From positions 434,001-498,000 of the forward strand of contig NZ_JABMKW010000020.1 in assembly GCF_013204795.1 (NCBI RefSeq): a stretch of 64,000 bases of DNA. The letters run 5' to 3'. Position 1 is the first letter of the stretch. The number at the start of each line of letters is the position of its first letter. This stretch comes from Pedobacter panaciterrae. Lineage in GTDB: Bacteria; Bacteroidota; Bacteroidia; Sphingobacteriales; Sphingobacteriaceae. The notes beneath the pieces were generated by a model. It was given only the letters and a program-made list of their open reading frames with translations, made no database searches and was not told the DNA's origin. Below, one piece after another: positions 18,172-26,431 of the stretch. The position numbers and the translations under genes were made by a program.

Positions 18172-18342
18172 CTACTGAAATGGTATAAAAAACACCGGCA
18201 ATTCTTTTCCATTTTTTGCAAATAACAACAGCGCATACCAACTTTTCCTGTCCGTAGAGTCATATCTGTTTTCAGTCTTAGTACCGGGATTACCCGAATT
18301 ATCAATAAAAATTCCAGCTCTCATATCAATGGGTTGATGCAT
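18172..18342 (-). CDS. Short 56-aa reading frame, probable gene remnant
   Basis: ATG at 18342, stop at 18172. It reads MHQPIDMRAGIFIDNSG, then DRKSWYALLLFAKNGKELPV and ends FIPFQ. Composition looks genuine. A stop lies immediately upstream (TAA about 12 nt before the ATG), so it may be the C-terminal end of a longer lost protein. It fills most of the gap between copy 2 of the immunity pair and the 131-aa gene. Function unknown. Confidence 0.4.
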   Translation of the reverse strand: MHQPIDMRAGIFIDNSGNPGTKTENRYDSTDRKSWYALLLFAKNGKELPVFFIPFQ

Positions 18343-18599
18343 AAAGCTAGGTTATATTTCCGAACAATTGATTAATTCGACATGGGTAAATAGAAATATA
18401 TTATATTAGTTGTCAACATTACAGTCTAAATTACTACCGATGATTTTCGACAAATCTGAAATGTTACTTATTTTTAATAAGTTGTTGTTTTATAGTGTCT
18501 TATAATTTGTGTATTGGTAAGTAATCACTGAAAACTACTGCATTCCTCTTACCGATGATTTAGTGGAACAAAGAAATCGCAAGGAGCAGGTGAATGGTT
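18343..18599. other. AT-rich intergenic stretch
   Basis: No gene seen. The word accgatgattt occurs twice in direct orientation (near 18437 and 18551). I see no other structure. Confidence 0.4.
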
Positions 18600-18995
18600 T
18601 TATCTGCGGGCTTTGGTAAAGATCTGTCTATCCCAGGCGGATGCTTTTCCTGCTCCAATCGATTTAGTTAGGTATATCAGCGTTTGATCGTTTGATATGA
18701 TTTCACCGTAGGCTGCATGATGTCCTATGTCTTCCGGCATGATGAGTTTTCCATTTTTTAGGAATGCCTTATAGCTATCACCGCTTTCCCGCTTTTGGAA
18801 CTTGCCCGTCCAGTCAATAATTGTTGCATAACCGTCTTTAAAAGATATCTCCAAATGCCTGCTCGTTTTTTTATCCAGCCATAACCCTTCAAAATGCTTT
18901 CCCGCCTGCTTCGATTTGGAGGACTGTGCCGGGCTGTTCCCGTTTGCTAGTAACAGGACCACGAAAAGGACAAAGGAATTGATATATATTGCCAT
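18600..18995 (-). CDS. Secreted 131-aa protein of unknown function (intact copy)
   Basis: A signal peptide (about 1-23, cleavage after SPAQ) suggests a periplasmic or secreted protein. The mature part is short and beta-rich: FEGLWLDKKTSRHLEISF, then YATIIDWTGKF and a YLTKSIGAGK end. The GLW...LEI pattern recalls small lipocalin-like sandwiches, but I cannot place it in a family. A second copy with a frameshift and extra stops lies at 12.13-12.53 kb. Keeping one intact copy suggests some selection. Confidence 0.65.
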   Translation of the reverse strand: MAIYINSFVLFVVLLLANGNSPAQSSKSKQAGKHFEGLWLDKKTSRHLEISFKDGYATIIDWTGKFQKRESGDSYKAFLKNGKLIMPEDIGHHAAYGEIISNDQTLIYLTKSIGAGKASAWDRQIFTKARR

Positions 18996-19030
18996 CTGAT
19001 TTTTCTTTAGTAGACTACACTGTTTCTAAC

Positions 19031-19567
19031 TTAGTTTGTGAAATTAATGTTACCGGTTAGCCAGCTTTTCATAATTTTAATAACCACTGGCATCACCACC
19101 CATGTCAATATGCCGACCATGAGCGTTGCGGTTAGCAGCAACCGGAATGGAGTGGGCAGACCTATAAGTAACCAACCAGTAGCGTAATACAGAAAAAGGC
19201 TCGTTGGAAATACACCGCACAGAGTAGCAATGGCCATCTTCCATCTTGGTGGTGGATTTGGTGAACGAAACCAAGCCTCCAGACCCGTCAATTGTCTGTA
19301 GACAGCTGGTTCGGTAAGGGTGGAAGCATAAGCTTCCCACTTGTTGAACTGCTCTGAATTATAGAATGCGTCACGTTCTTTTTCGTCTTTAAATGTTCTT
19401 AATATACCAATTTCATTACTATACGCTCCTGGAAAGGAGGAGATGACTGCGGCTCCTTGCACGCCATCGTGAATAAACGATTGCCCAAGAAAATTCCGCA
19501 GAGATTCTTTAAATTCCTGTTCTTTTCCAGGAAGGATTTTTCGGGTAATTGCAACATGTATGGCCAT
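19031..19567 (-). CDS. Antibiotic biosynthesis monooxygenase (ABM) domain protein with membrane tail
   Basis: 178 aa. Residues about 1-95 form a ferredoxin-like ABM domain (MAIHVAITRKILPGKEQEF, with FKDEKERDAFYNSEQFNKWE). The C-terminal part has two hydrophobic helices (about 113-133 and 142-162), so the domain is tethered to the membrane. This two-part form is common in environmental bacteria; the reaction is unknown. It is flanked by island genes on the same strand but has no obvious link to them. Confidence 0.8.
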   Translation of the reverse strand: MAIHVAITRKILPGKEQEFKESLRNFLGQSFIHDGVQGAAVISSFPGAYSNEIGILRTFKDEKERDAFYNSEQFNKWEAYASTLTEPAVYRQLTGLEAWFRSPNPPPRWKMAIATLCGVFPTSLFLYYATGWLLIGLPTPFRLLLTATLMVGILTWVVMPVVIKIMKSWLTGNINFTN

Positions 19568-19695
19568 AGTTTCTGATAGGTTACTAATTTAAAGATTTAC
19601 TTTTATTCAACAAGTCTAATTTTGTTAGACTGTGTTAATAAGCTGGTTTGGAAGGAAGACCATGGTTAAGCTAATAGATATGTTTCTCTGTGGAT

Positions 19696-20616
19696 TCATC
19701 GTTTTTTAGCCGCTTTAATTAGCTCAAGAACTTCTATCTTTGATGGTTCCATTTTTCTCAGCATACCTAGGTCATTCTTAATTAGGGTGATCGAGGAAAG
19801 TGTTTCTTGGTTCTTACCTGTTTCAAATACTTGTTCTTGCCATTGGAGCGTGGAACCATTGGTCATATCATAGGTAATAGATCTTTTGGTTGTCTGCCGG
19901 CTCTCAATATTGAGGTAGGTAATGATCGAGCTAACATTGGACCGGCTGTAATGGATCTTTTTGCTAAACCGGATCTCTTCCGGCGAGAATGCCCTGACTG
20001 AATCCAGCCAATTATGCTTATTGTAATAATATTTGCAGGTCCAGGTATCTTTTATATCTGCCTGGCTGCGCTGCGTAACGATCCTGGCCTGGGAAATTTT
20101 TTTAGTTAATTTAGGCGTATAATTCAACAAAGGGAGCGCATCAGCAATCGGATAATCGCCTATGGCATCCGAAAGCAAATTTAACATAGCCATGATCGAG
20201 TGTCTGGCTTTGACTTCTTGTTTAAAGGTAAGGTAGTAAGCGGGAAAAAGCGTATACCGGTCGGTCTTGTTTATCACTACCGTAGATAATTTGTCTTCAA
20301 ATTCTATGCGCAGACTTTCTTTCATTTGCCCGCTAGAGATCAGCGATCTACGCTCGCAGAACAACCCACTGCTGGTTTCGGTAAAACGGTAAGATGCAGC
20401 TTCGGAGATTACACCGTCTCTAACTGCGTAAACGGAAAGACGGTTACCAACTGTATTTCTGCAATACAACAGACGGCTGGTATCGGAACCTTCATCGGTA
20501 TTGTCAATTTTGGTAATTACTTCTCCGTAATAAGCGTCCTTTGCCTGTGCAAAGTAAATACTAGCAGAACAAATCAAGGAAAGCAGACAGCAGGTTCTTA
20601 TCATGAGGTATCTCAA
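19696..20616 (-). CDS. Exported protein of unknown function, 306 aa
   Basis: A signal peptide ending near YFAQA (residue 25) precedes a mature domain rich in beta strands and Tyr, with several Cys (LLYCRN, LFCERR, WTCKYY). No recognised motif. It may belong to the island's periplasmic proteins, but there is no similarity that I can see to the others. Its promoter region would be the 334-bp gap that also holds a small broken frame. Confidence 0.55.
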   Translation of the reverse strand: MRYLMIRTCCLLSLICSASIYFAQAKDAYYGEVITKIDNTDEGSDTSRLLYCRNTVGNRLSVYAVRDGVISEAASYRFTETSSGLFCERRSLISSGQMKESLRIEFEDKLSTVVINKTDRYTLFPAYYLTFKQEVKARHSIMAMLNLLSDAIGDYPIADALPLLNYTPKLTKKISQARIVTQRSQADIKDTWTCKYYYNKHNWLDSVRAFSPEEIRFSKKIHYSRSNVSSIITYLNIESRQTTKRSITYDMTNGSTLQWQEQVFETGKNQETLSSITLIKNDLGMLRKMEPSKIEVLELIKAAKKR

Positions 20617-20753
20617 TATTCAACTGGAAGATAAAGAAAGTTATTTAAATTACTTAACAATGATTTTTTTGACAGGCTGCCTCCATTTGACACAAATAGC
20701 TTAATTAAAGATATTATTTCAATTGGCACGCTGTCAAAGGCTTGCTGAGGGCA

Positions 20754-20903
20754 TTATTCATTAAGATCATTTCGTTTAACTTCCTCTTGGTTTCTATCAG
20801 TCTCAATCCCGTCTTAAAAGTCTTTAGATTTTTTTATAATTTTTGAAATCTTCTTATCTATCATCAGGGTCAGTGCAATGCCTGACTTCAAAGATCTCAT
20901 CAT
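20754..20903 (-). pseudogene. Small lysine-rich gene remnant with an in-frame stop
   Basis: A 50-codon frame from ATG 20903 reads MMRSLKSGIALTLMIDKK to SKDF, then TAA, then DGIETDRNQEEVKRNDLNE and a second TAA. Text on both sides of the first stop looks like one protein. Unknown family; the third broken frame of this kind in the island. Confidence 0.35.
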
Positions 20904-20950
20904 TATTTCTTCTTATATTGGTGATCTAGTAATTTTAATTAGCGAACACC

Positions 20951-22099
20951 ATGAAGTATTTATGTTTTATCTTTTTTTCATTTTTAACGATTGCCTGCAA
21001 TAGACAGGAAAAAATAGATCTATCAAGACTAAACCTGGATGAACCCATTGAAAATGTGATTGACTTTAAGGATAGAAATGCACTTGAAGTAAACACCGTG
21101 GAGTACCCATTTTGCTTTCTGATTGAAGGGAAAAATTTAGGAAAATTCATATTTGATGGAATTGATTTAAAAGGGCACAAAGTATTTTTTCAGGTTAATG
21201 CTGAACGATTGAAAACAGATAGTATTACCAAGTTTGGAGGTGGTCATTTTGCAATGCAGGGATTTAAAGACAAAACAGAGCTTTCTAAAATTTTAACAGA
21301 ATATAAAGCTGACGATGTTATATATGGATTCAGATTGGAAATGAAGACTCCAGATCTAAAAAAAGAGATCCTGAAAAAACTTGAGATCCGATATGGAAAG
21401 GGAACTAAGAATCCTAATACAGATCATGGATTATATTGGAATGTAAAGAAGGAAAATAAATATGTTTTTTATGCTCCAGACTATGACAGGCTTATTGTTT
21501 TAAACAGTTCTGATTTATCAAAAAAGTGTTACTGGGACAGTATGAATGGCCTTATAGATTTTGGAGGGTGTGATAATGAAGCGTACACGAAAGACTTAAC
21601 GAAGAACAGAACAGATCCAAAGGACATTAAAAACAAGCCGGTCTTAAAAATTGACAAAAACTGGAATATCAATGACCTTAACTTAGGGACTTCAACTGAA
21701 GCTGATTTCCTTAAGTCTGCCACCAGCAAAAATTTTGAAAGAGTGATCACATCGGATCCCAATGGAGTTTTACAGGAAGTTATGCATGAAAATAAATACA
21801 ATAATTTCTATTTCTACTTTATAGCAGGGAAAAACGGGGAAAATGATCTGAAGAGCAATTTATTAAAAGGCTATTCTATTAATGACTTTGATGGCGTAGA
21901 AGTCTCATTTGAAAATCAATTAAAAAAAGGGATGAAAGGAGAAGATGTCTTAAAGGTCATCGATAAAAAGGATCTAATTGGAGATATAGAGTTAAAATAT
22001 TCCAATACTATCGAGATTAAAAACCCAGCTTATAAGATCAATTTAATATTTGATGATAATAAATTATTTTCGAGTATGTATGTTCTAAAGAAAGAATAA
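20951..22099 (+). CDS. Unknown lipoprotein, larger island family member
   Basis: 382 aa. Lipoprotein signal MKYLCFIFFSFLTIAC (Cys16). Two similar-sized halves follow: about 25-215, ending in the CYWDSMNGLIDFGGCD segment, and about 232-382, opening NWNINDLNLGTSTEADFL. The first half resembles the 224-aa lipoprotein at 12.6 kb. The second half opens with a NLGTSTEA phrase like those in SmpA/BamE-like small domains, but this is weak. Likely periplasmic and membrane-anchored. The rhomboid relic lies directly after its stop. Confidence 0.6.
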   Translation: MKYLCFIFFSFLTIACNRQEKIDLSRLNLDEPIENVIDFKDRNALEVNTVEYPFCFLIEGKNLGKFIFDGIDLKGHKVFFQVNAERLKTDSITKFGGGHFAMQGFKDKTELSKILTEYKADDVIYGFRLEMKTPDLKKEILKKLEIRYGKGTKNPNTDHGLYWNVKKENKYVFYAPDYDRLIVLNSSDLSKKCYWDSMNGLIDFGGCDNEAYTKDLTKNRTDPKDIKNKPVLKIDKNWNINDLNLGTSTEADFLKSATSKNFERVITSDPNGVLQEVMHENKYNNFYFYFIAGKNGENDLKSNLLKGYSINDFDGVEVSFENQLKKGMKGEDVLKVIDKKDLIGDIELKYSNTIEIKNPAYKINLIFDDNKLFSSMYVLKKE

Positions 22100-22166
22100 T
22101 CTGTTGCATTTATGGTGAATAGCTATTTATACCTTGCTTCGGGTCCTCCTTTAAAACTGCCGTATA
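22099..22166 (-). pseudogene. Deletion-scar relic of a second rhomboid gene
   Basis: On the minus strand this reads YGSFKGG directly joined to DPKQGINSYSP, stop, MQQI. In the intact rhomboid gene the same phrases (FGSFKGG and NPEQGINSYSPQMQQI) are about 480 bp apart (15.56 and 15.08 kb). The DNA match to 15070-15118 is close. So a rhomboid copy once lay here and lost its middle and both ends. Confidence 0.75.
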
Positions 22167-22195
22167 GCCCTTAGACTGTTTTTGTGGTCTAATAA

Positions 22196-23535
22196 CTATT
22201 CCCCAATTGCCCCAAGTTCTTTAATGACCGGTGTACCTTCCGAGTTCAGCAAAATGAGTTTAATCTTAGAAAACCTGGAAGGCTTAGTCAACATTTCAAT
22301 TCTTTTATGCCCAACCGAACTACCGCCGCCAATTGTTTTCCAGTTTTGCCCGTTAAACCCTTCTAAGCGGTATTTCCGGATTCTTTCCCCTTTTGCGATG
22401 TCTTCTTTAATCACCACTCCTTTCAACAACTGTTTCTTGCCAAGATTCAGTAAAATCTCCTTCCCGCGTCCTGAGGTTGTTGCAATTGGGCGATATTTCA
22501 CTTTTACTGCATCACCAAAATCTTTTAGCAATGCTATATCTTTCAAAGGAACCAGTCCGCTGCTATCCACTACAATCCCAATTAGCATGTTGGAATTACG
22601 ACCTACACTCGTTATATAATTATCCAGGAATTTTTCTTTACTAATCATGTCCTGAGTGTCATCAACCCAGAACCACCAGTTCTCAATGGAAAATCAGTTT
22701 CACCCGGGCACCAGATTTTACCTCCCGGAACACCGGAGAAATCATTCTCCTTAAATCCTTTAGTGGCATCAATACCGTTGGTGGTACTCCAATTGGGATA
22801 TGGCGCTAATCCATCTTCGTTTCCAATCCACCTTATCAGGTTTTTAGCGGAGGCTGGACCCTGAAAGACAACCGCATCAGGCTGGAGTTTTTTAAGCAAA
22901 GCAGCTACATCAGGACCACCTTCACTAACTGGTATCACTCCTCCATCGAACCAAATTTCGAACAGCTTCCCATAATTAGTCCATAATTCCGTTAGCTGCT
23001 GTATTACAATCTTATTATATGTTTTTTGGTCAACTGGTCCGCCCTTCTGAACAACACCGGGATTATCGACCCATAGATAACCATTGGTCGATGCACTAGC
23101 ATAAATGCCCGGACGCACGCCATATTTCTTACAGGACTCGACGAAATCCTTCACCAAATCCCCCTTACCACTTTTCCAGGGACTATTTTTTACACTGTAG
23201 GCATGAGCAGCTGTGGGCCATAAGCTAAAACCTGACCCATGCTTTGCTACAAGCACCGCGTATTTTGCGCCCCCAGCCTTAGCCGCGGCAATCCACTGAT
23301 CTGTATTTACTTTCGAAGGGTTAAAAACCGATGCTGGAGGATGCGAACCGTAAACCCGCCAATTGTAGTTGGGCTTAAAAGTGGGCATATCGAAGTGGAA
23401 GATTGCACCAATCTCTGCATCCGACCACTCCTGATGCGCGAGAGTTGGTAAAGCTAACTTGTCCTGAGCCGCAACAATAATACTACTGAAGGTAGCAAAG
23501 CCAAGCATTGTTGCTTTCAGCAAATGCTTTATCAT
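22196..23535 (-). pseudogene. Frameshifted alpha-L-fucosidase (GH29)
   Basis: The 5' part (start 23535, MIKHLLKATML, or 23550) has a signal peptide and GH29 core: EIGAIFHFDMPTF, AKYAVLVAKHGSGFSLWPT, and LFEIWFDGG, whose Asp is at the nucleophile position. It then reads FPLRTGGSGLMTLRT and stops at 22645. The correct continuation IENWWFWVDDTQDMISK is in another frame and runs on to 22196 with the C-terminal beta-sandwich (IGVVVDSSGLVP-like). One missing base in CCATT near 22687 restores the gene. Everything else is intact, so this is either a very recent mutation or a base-call error. The enzyme would release fucose in the periplasm. Confidence 0.82.
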
Positions 23536-23640
23536 GGTTTCATTTTTCATTTAGTTGGGCTTGTGACGTCATTAGTTTAACCAATAAATTTATTACAGTT
23601 CCAGACTGGAAAGATGATTTAACCAGCCTACGTGTATTTT

Positions 23641-23739
23641 TTATAAAATCCTTAAAATGCTCATTAACGCACCTAAAACTACCACCACCAATATAATGAG
23701 ATAAAAAATAGATGGATTAAATAGACGGTTATGGAGCAT
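23641..23739 (-). CDS. Tiny single-helix membrane protein, 32 aa
   Basis: ATG 23739 to TAA 23641. It reads MLHNRLFNPS followed by one long hydrophobic helix (IFYLIILVVVVLGALMSIL) and ends RIL. A clean transmembrane segment with polar start suggests a real small protein, but a chance frame cannot be excluded. It sits in the 340-bp gap between the fucosidase gene and the AraC regulator. The rest of that gap shows only AT-rich sequence. Confidence 0.4.
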   Translation of the reverse strand: MLHNRLFNPSIFYLIILVVVVLGALMSILRIL

Positions 23740-23877
23740 TTTCTAAAATACTATTTTTTTTTGTTAAATGACACGTTAGCATCTTGAATAGGAGTAGCCC
23801 CCTTTGACATGGATTTTTAAAACTAATCAGATGTGCTTACCTATAGAAATAGGATAATAGATTTGGTTTGAATTATG

Positions 23878-23885
23878 TAACTTTG
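23878..23885 (+). promoter_or_regulatory. -7 box TAACTTTG only 4 nt before the AraC start codon
   Basis: Matches TAnnTTTG; only TATT separates it from ATG 23890. Transcription would begin at about the start codon, implying a leaderless mRNA. Confidence 0.5.
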
Positions 23886-23889
23886 TATT

Positions 23890-24792
23890 ATGGCACATAC
23901 GGAGACACTTGAGGATTTCTACAAGAAAAAGTTTAATTGGTTACCTGATAACCTCAGTCAGGATATTGGACACTTTAATGTATTCAGATCAGAGGACTGT
24001 TACCTCCCCGGCGCCAAGCCTGTTCAATATAGTCGCCGGGACTTCTACAAGATCAGCCTTTTCAAGGGTAAGGGGGTTATTCACTATGCCGATAAAAGCA
24101 TAGAAATGGATGGAAGTGCATTGGTCTTCTTCAACCCAGTTGTTCCTTATACTTTTGAAAATCTAAATGACAAGCATTCGGGCAGATTTTGTATTTATAA
24201 GGAGTCTTTTTTTACTGAGATGTTGCGCAGCAATGTTCATCAATTGCCGATGTTTTCTCCTGGAGCGAATCCTGTTTATGTACTTAACGCTGAACAGGAA
24301 ACAGTTGTATTAGCTTTATTTGATAAGATGTTGGCAGAATTTAATTCCGACTATATTTTTAAATATGACTTACTACGTAATTACGTCACTGAGTTGATTC
24401 ACTACGCTTTGAAGATACAGCCTTCTAACCGCCTCTATCAACACCCGGATGCCAATTCACGTATCACCGCTATATTTACAGAGCTTCTTGAACGACAGTT
24501 TCCCATCGAATCGCCATCACAAAGATTTGGTCTGCGCTCTGCTAAAGATTTTGCTGATCAACTATCCGTACATGTTAATCATCTTAATCGGGCTGTCCGT
24601 CAGACGACTGGAAAAACAACTACGGATCATATTATGGAGCGACTGACCAGCGAGGCCAGGGCACTTTTGCGCCACACGAACTGGAATGTTTCCGAGATAA
24701 GCTACTGTCTTGGATTCGAAGCACCCACACATTTCAATAACTTTTTCAAAAAGCAGACCAGTACTACCCCTTCGGCATTCCGACATGTTTGA
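23890..24792 (+). CDS. AraC-family transcriptional regulator
   Basis: 300 aa. An N-terminal cupin-like sensing domain (about 40-110, with SGRFCIYKESFF) precedes two C-terminal helix-turn-helix units (about 200-300). The second HTH has WNVSEISYCLGFEAPTHFNNFFKKQTSTTPSAFR, the standard AraC signature. It probably controls the SDR gene that starts 82 nt downstream on the same strand; the SDR gene has its own -7 box. Inducer unknown. Confidence 0.9.
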   Translation: MAHTETLEDFYKKKFNWLPDNLSQDIGHFNVFRSEDCYLPGAKPVQYSRRDFYKISLFKGKGVIHYADKSIEMDGSALVFFNPVVPYTFENLNDKHSGRFCIYKESFFTEMLRSNVHQLPMFSPGANPVYVLNAEQETVVLALFDKMLAEFNSDYIFKYDLLRNYVTELIHYALKIQPSNRLYQHPDANSRITAIFTELLERQFPIESPSQRFGLRSAKDFADQLSVHVNHLNRAVRQTTGKTTTDHIMERLTSEARALLRHTNWNVSEISYCLGFEAPTHFNNFFKKQTSTTPSAFRHV

Positions 24793-24844
24793 ATTTCGTA
24801 ATGATCGGTTTGATCGACGTATACGCTCAGGTGATGTTTCGCTA

Positions 24845-24852
24845 TATATTTG
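24845..24852 (+). promoter_or_regulatory. -7 box TATATTTG upstream of the SDR gene
   Basis: Matches TAnnTTTG, 21 nt before ATG 24874. This supports that start and a separate transcript from the AraC gene. Confidence 0.5.
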
Positions 24853-24873
24853 TATCGTAAAAACAAACGAAAT

Positions 24874-25713
24874 ATGGAGAAAATCAGAACTTGGTTTATT
24901 ACAGGAGCTTCCAAAGGATTTGGGTTAAGCCTGGTAAAACAATTACTTCAAGCGGGTCAGAATGTTGCAGCTACCTCCCGCGATTTAAAGGCATTGGTAG
25001 ATGCCGTCGGTGTTACCGCACCAAACTTTCTACCGCTGCAAGTAGAACTGAGTAATGAAGACAGTGTTGGTTGCGCCATCCATCAGACAAATGTAGCCTT
25101 TAGTAGTATTGATGTTGTAATAAATAATGCAGGCTATGGTATTGGAGGAAGTATCGAAGAATTAAGTGATCGTGAAACCCGAAATAGCTTTGAAATAAAT
25201 GTCTTTGGAACGTTGAACGTTATCCGAATGGTAATGCCTTACATGCGCATTCAAAAGTCGGGACATATTATTAATATATCTTCGATAGCAGGTATAACGG
25301 GCACAAGCGGCTGGTCAGTTTACGCAGCTACAAAATTTTCGGTGGTTGGATTGTCCGAGGTTCTTGCACAGGACGTTGCTGAATTCGGAGTTAAAGTAAC
25401 AGTGGTGGCGCCTGGTGCATTTCGTACTAATTTCCTAAATGCAGATTCAATCAATATCGCGCAACATACTATTCCGGAATACACTGAAGTACATAACGCG
25501 CAGAAGATGATGCTGCAAAAAGCTGGAAAGCAAATTGGGGACCCTGAAAAGGCAGCAGAAGCCATCATTGAGATAGCTCATTTAGAAAACCCTCCGCTTT
25601 ACCTGTTGCTTGGCGAAGATGCCTACAATCGTGCCATGACTAAATTGGAAAAGCTGAAAAAGGATTATTTACTCAACGAAGAGCTATCGAAAGCTATGGC
25701 TTACCATGGATGA
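24874..25713 (+). CDS. Short-chain dehydrogenase/reductase (classical SDR)
   Basis: 279 aa from ATG 24874 (MEKIRTWFITGASKGFG). Rossmann fold with cofactor loop TGASKGFG (about 10-17), NNAGYG (about 86-91), catalytic Ser in INISSIAG, and YAATK (Tyr-x-x-x-Lys, about 150-154). Substrate not predictable; Bacteroidota SDRs beside AraC regulators are often stress or detoxification enzymes. Likely regulated by the AraC protein just upstream. The next gene starts 120 bp later, beyond a run of eight G. Confidence 0.9.
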   Translation: MEKIRTWFITGASKGFGLSLVKQLLQAGQNVAATSRDLKALVDAVGVTAPNFLPLQVELSNEDSVGCAIHQTNVAFSSIDVVINNAGYGIGGSIEELSDRETRNSFEINVFGTLNVIRMVMPYMRIQKSGHIINISSIAGITGTSGWSVYAATKFSVVGLSEVLAQDVAEFGVKVTVVAPGAFRTNFLNADSINIAQHTIPEYTEVHNAQKMMLQKAGKQIGDPEKAAEAIIEIAHLENPPLYLLLGEDAYNRAMTKLEKLKKDYLLNEELSKAMAYHG

Positions 25714-25833
25714 TCAGCTAATTATAAAGGGGGGGGTGGATGCAGAGTTTCCATTTATAATTTTATTTTAATAACTTCCAAAAGTGATCAAAATGACACG
25801 GAATCAAATGTATCCCACTTTGCATTAGTTTTT

Positions 25834-26127
25834 ATGAAAATACAGCTCCTAAATAAAATGACAGTTTTTTTTGCTTTAGGTCTGCTATCATTGCTGGGAA
25901 TAATTGTTTCTTCAATAATCTTGACAACTCGAAACGGAATGAACGAAAGATTACAGGGCTGGGTAAACTTGCTTTGGCTGCCAGTCCCTATTTTGATCAT
26001 AATTATTGACAGAATTTGCTTGAAAAAATATGGCGTAAAAAAATCAAACAAAATTCAGCTCTATATTTTAGGCGCCTTAATCTTACTCTTTATACTGAAT
26101 TTACTTAGATTACAAATACAAATATAG
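25834..26127 (+). CDS. Small membrane protein of unknown function, 97 aa
   Basis: Three hydrophobic segments (about 7-32, 44-62, 72-92) separated by short polar loops with a KKYGVKKSNK stretch, so an inner-membrane protein. No family recognised. The gene stands alone between the SDR gene and a small soluble-protein gene. Confidence 0.55.
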   Translation: MKIQLLNKMTVFFALGLLSLLGIIVSSIILTTRNGMNERLQGWVNLLWLPVPILIIIIDRICLKKYGVKKSNKIQLYILGALILLFILNLLRLQIQI

Positions 26128-26170
26128 ACCATCATAAAAAGTAAGCACAATAAAAGAACATTTTCCACGC

Positions 26171-26178
26171 TATATTTG
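26171..26178 (+). promoter_or_regulatory. -7 box TATATTTG 4 nt before the 76-aa gene
   Basis: Matches TAnnTTTG with CATT before ATG 26183, again implying an almost leaderless transcript. It also supports the reality of the small gene. Confidence 0.5.
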
Positions 26179-26182
26179 CATT

Positions 26183-26413
26183 ATGAATTTACAAATGCGC
26201 ATCACTTTTGATGAAAAGGACTATACCTATATTGTTTTAACGAAAGGAATAACAAGAGAAACTAATACAATCAGGATTAACTTAAAAGATATGGAGTATC
26301 AACTTGCTTACAATTCAAAGGGAGATTGGGATGTTGTTGATGCGACCGTAAACGATCATCCTGAACTCCTCAAAGCTATAGGAAGAAATATCAAACTTCG
26401 GTATAGGCTATAA
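26183..26413 (+). CDS. Small soluble protein, 76 aa, with a paralogue at 47.5 kb
   Basis: Two or three beta strands, then a helix: ITFDEKDYTYIVL, IRINLKDMEYQLAY, GDWDVVDATVNDHPELLKAIGRNIK. The 75-aa protein at 47488-47715 has the same layout (LRIIFPENDSLVMVEK, GQWNVMDETDINPKLIEAIAKELK). I infer one small family with a conserved W-x-V-x-D and P-x-L-x-x-A-I core. Function unknown. A well-placed promoter argues that it is expressed. Confidence 0.6.
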   Translation: MNLQMRITFDEKDYTYIVLTKGITRETNTIRINLKDMEYQLAYNSKGDWDVVDATVNDHPELLKAIGRNIKLRYRL

Positions 26414-26431
26414 ACCGTATCAAATAAAAAC

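Noticed and set aside
22182..22619. Plus-strand 145-codon frame
   Set aside because: Antisense shadow of the fucosidase C-terminal part, which has family support.
25725..25740. Run of eight G after the SDR gene
   Set aside because: Could be a slippage site, but it lies in an intergenic gap and changes no gene.
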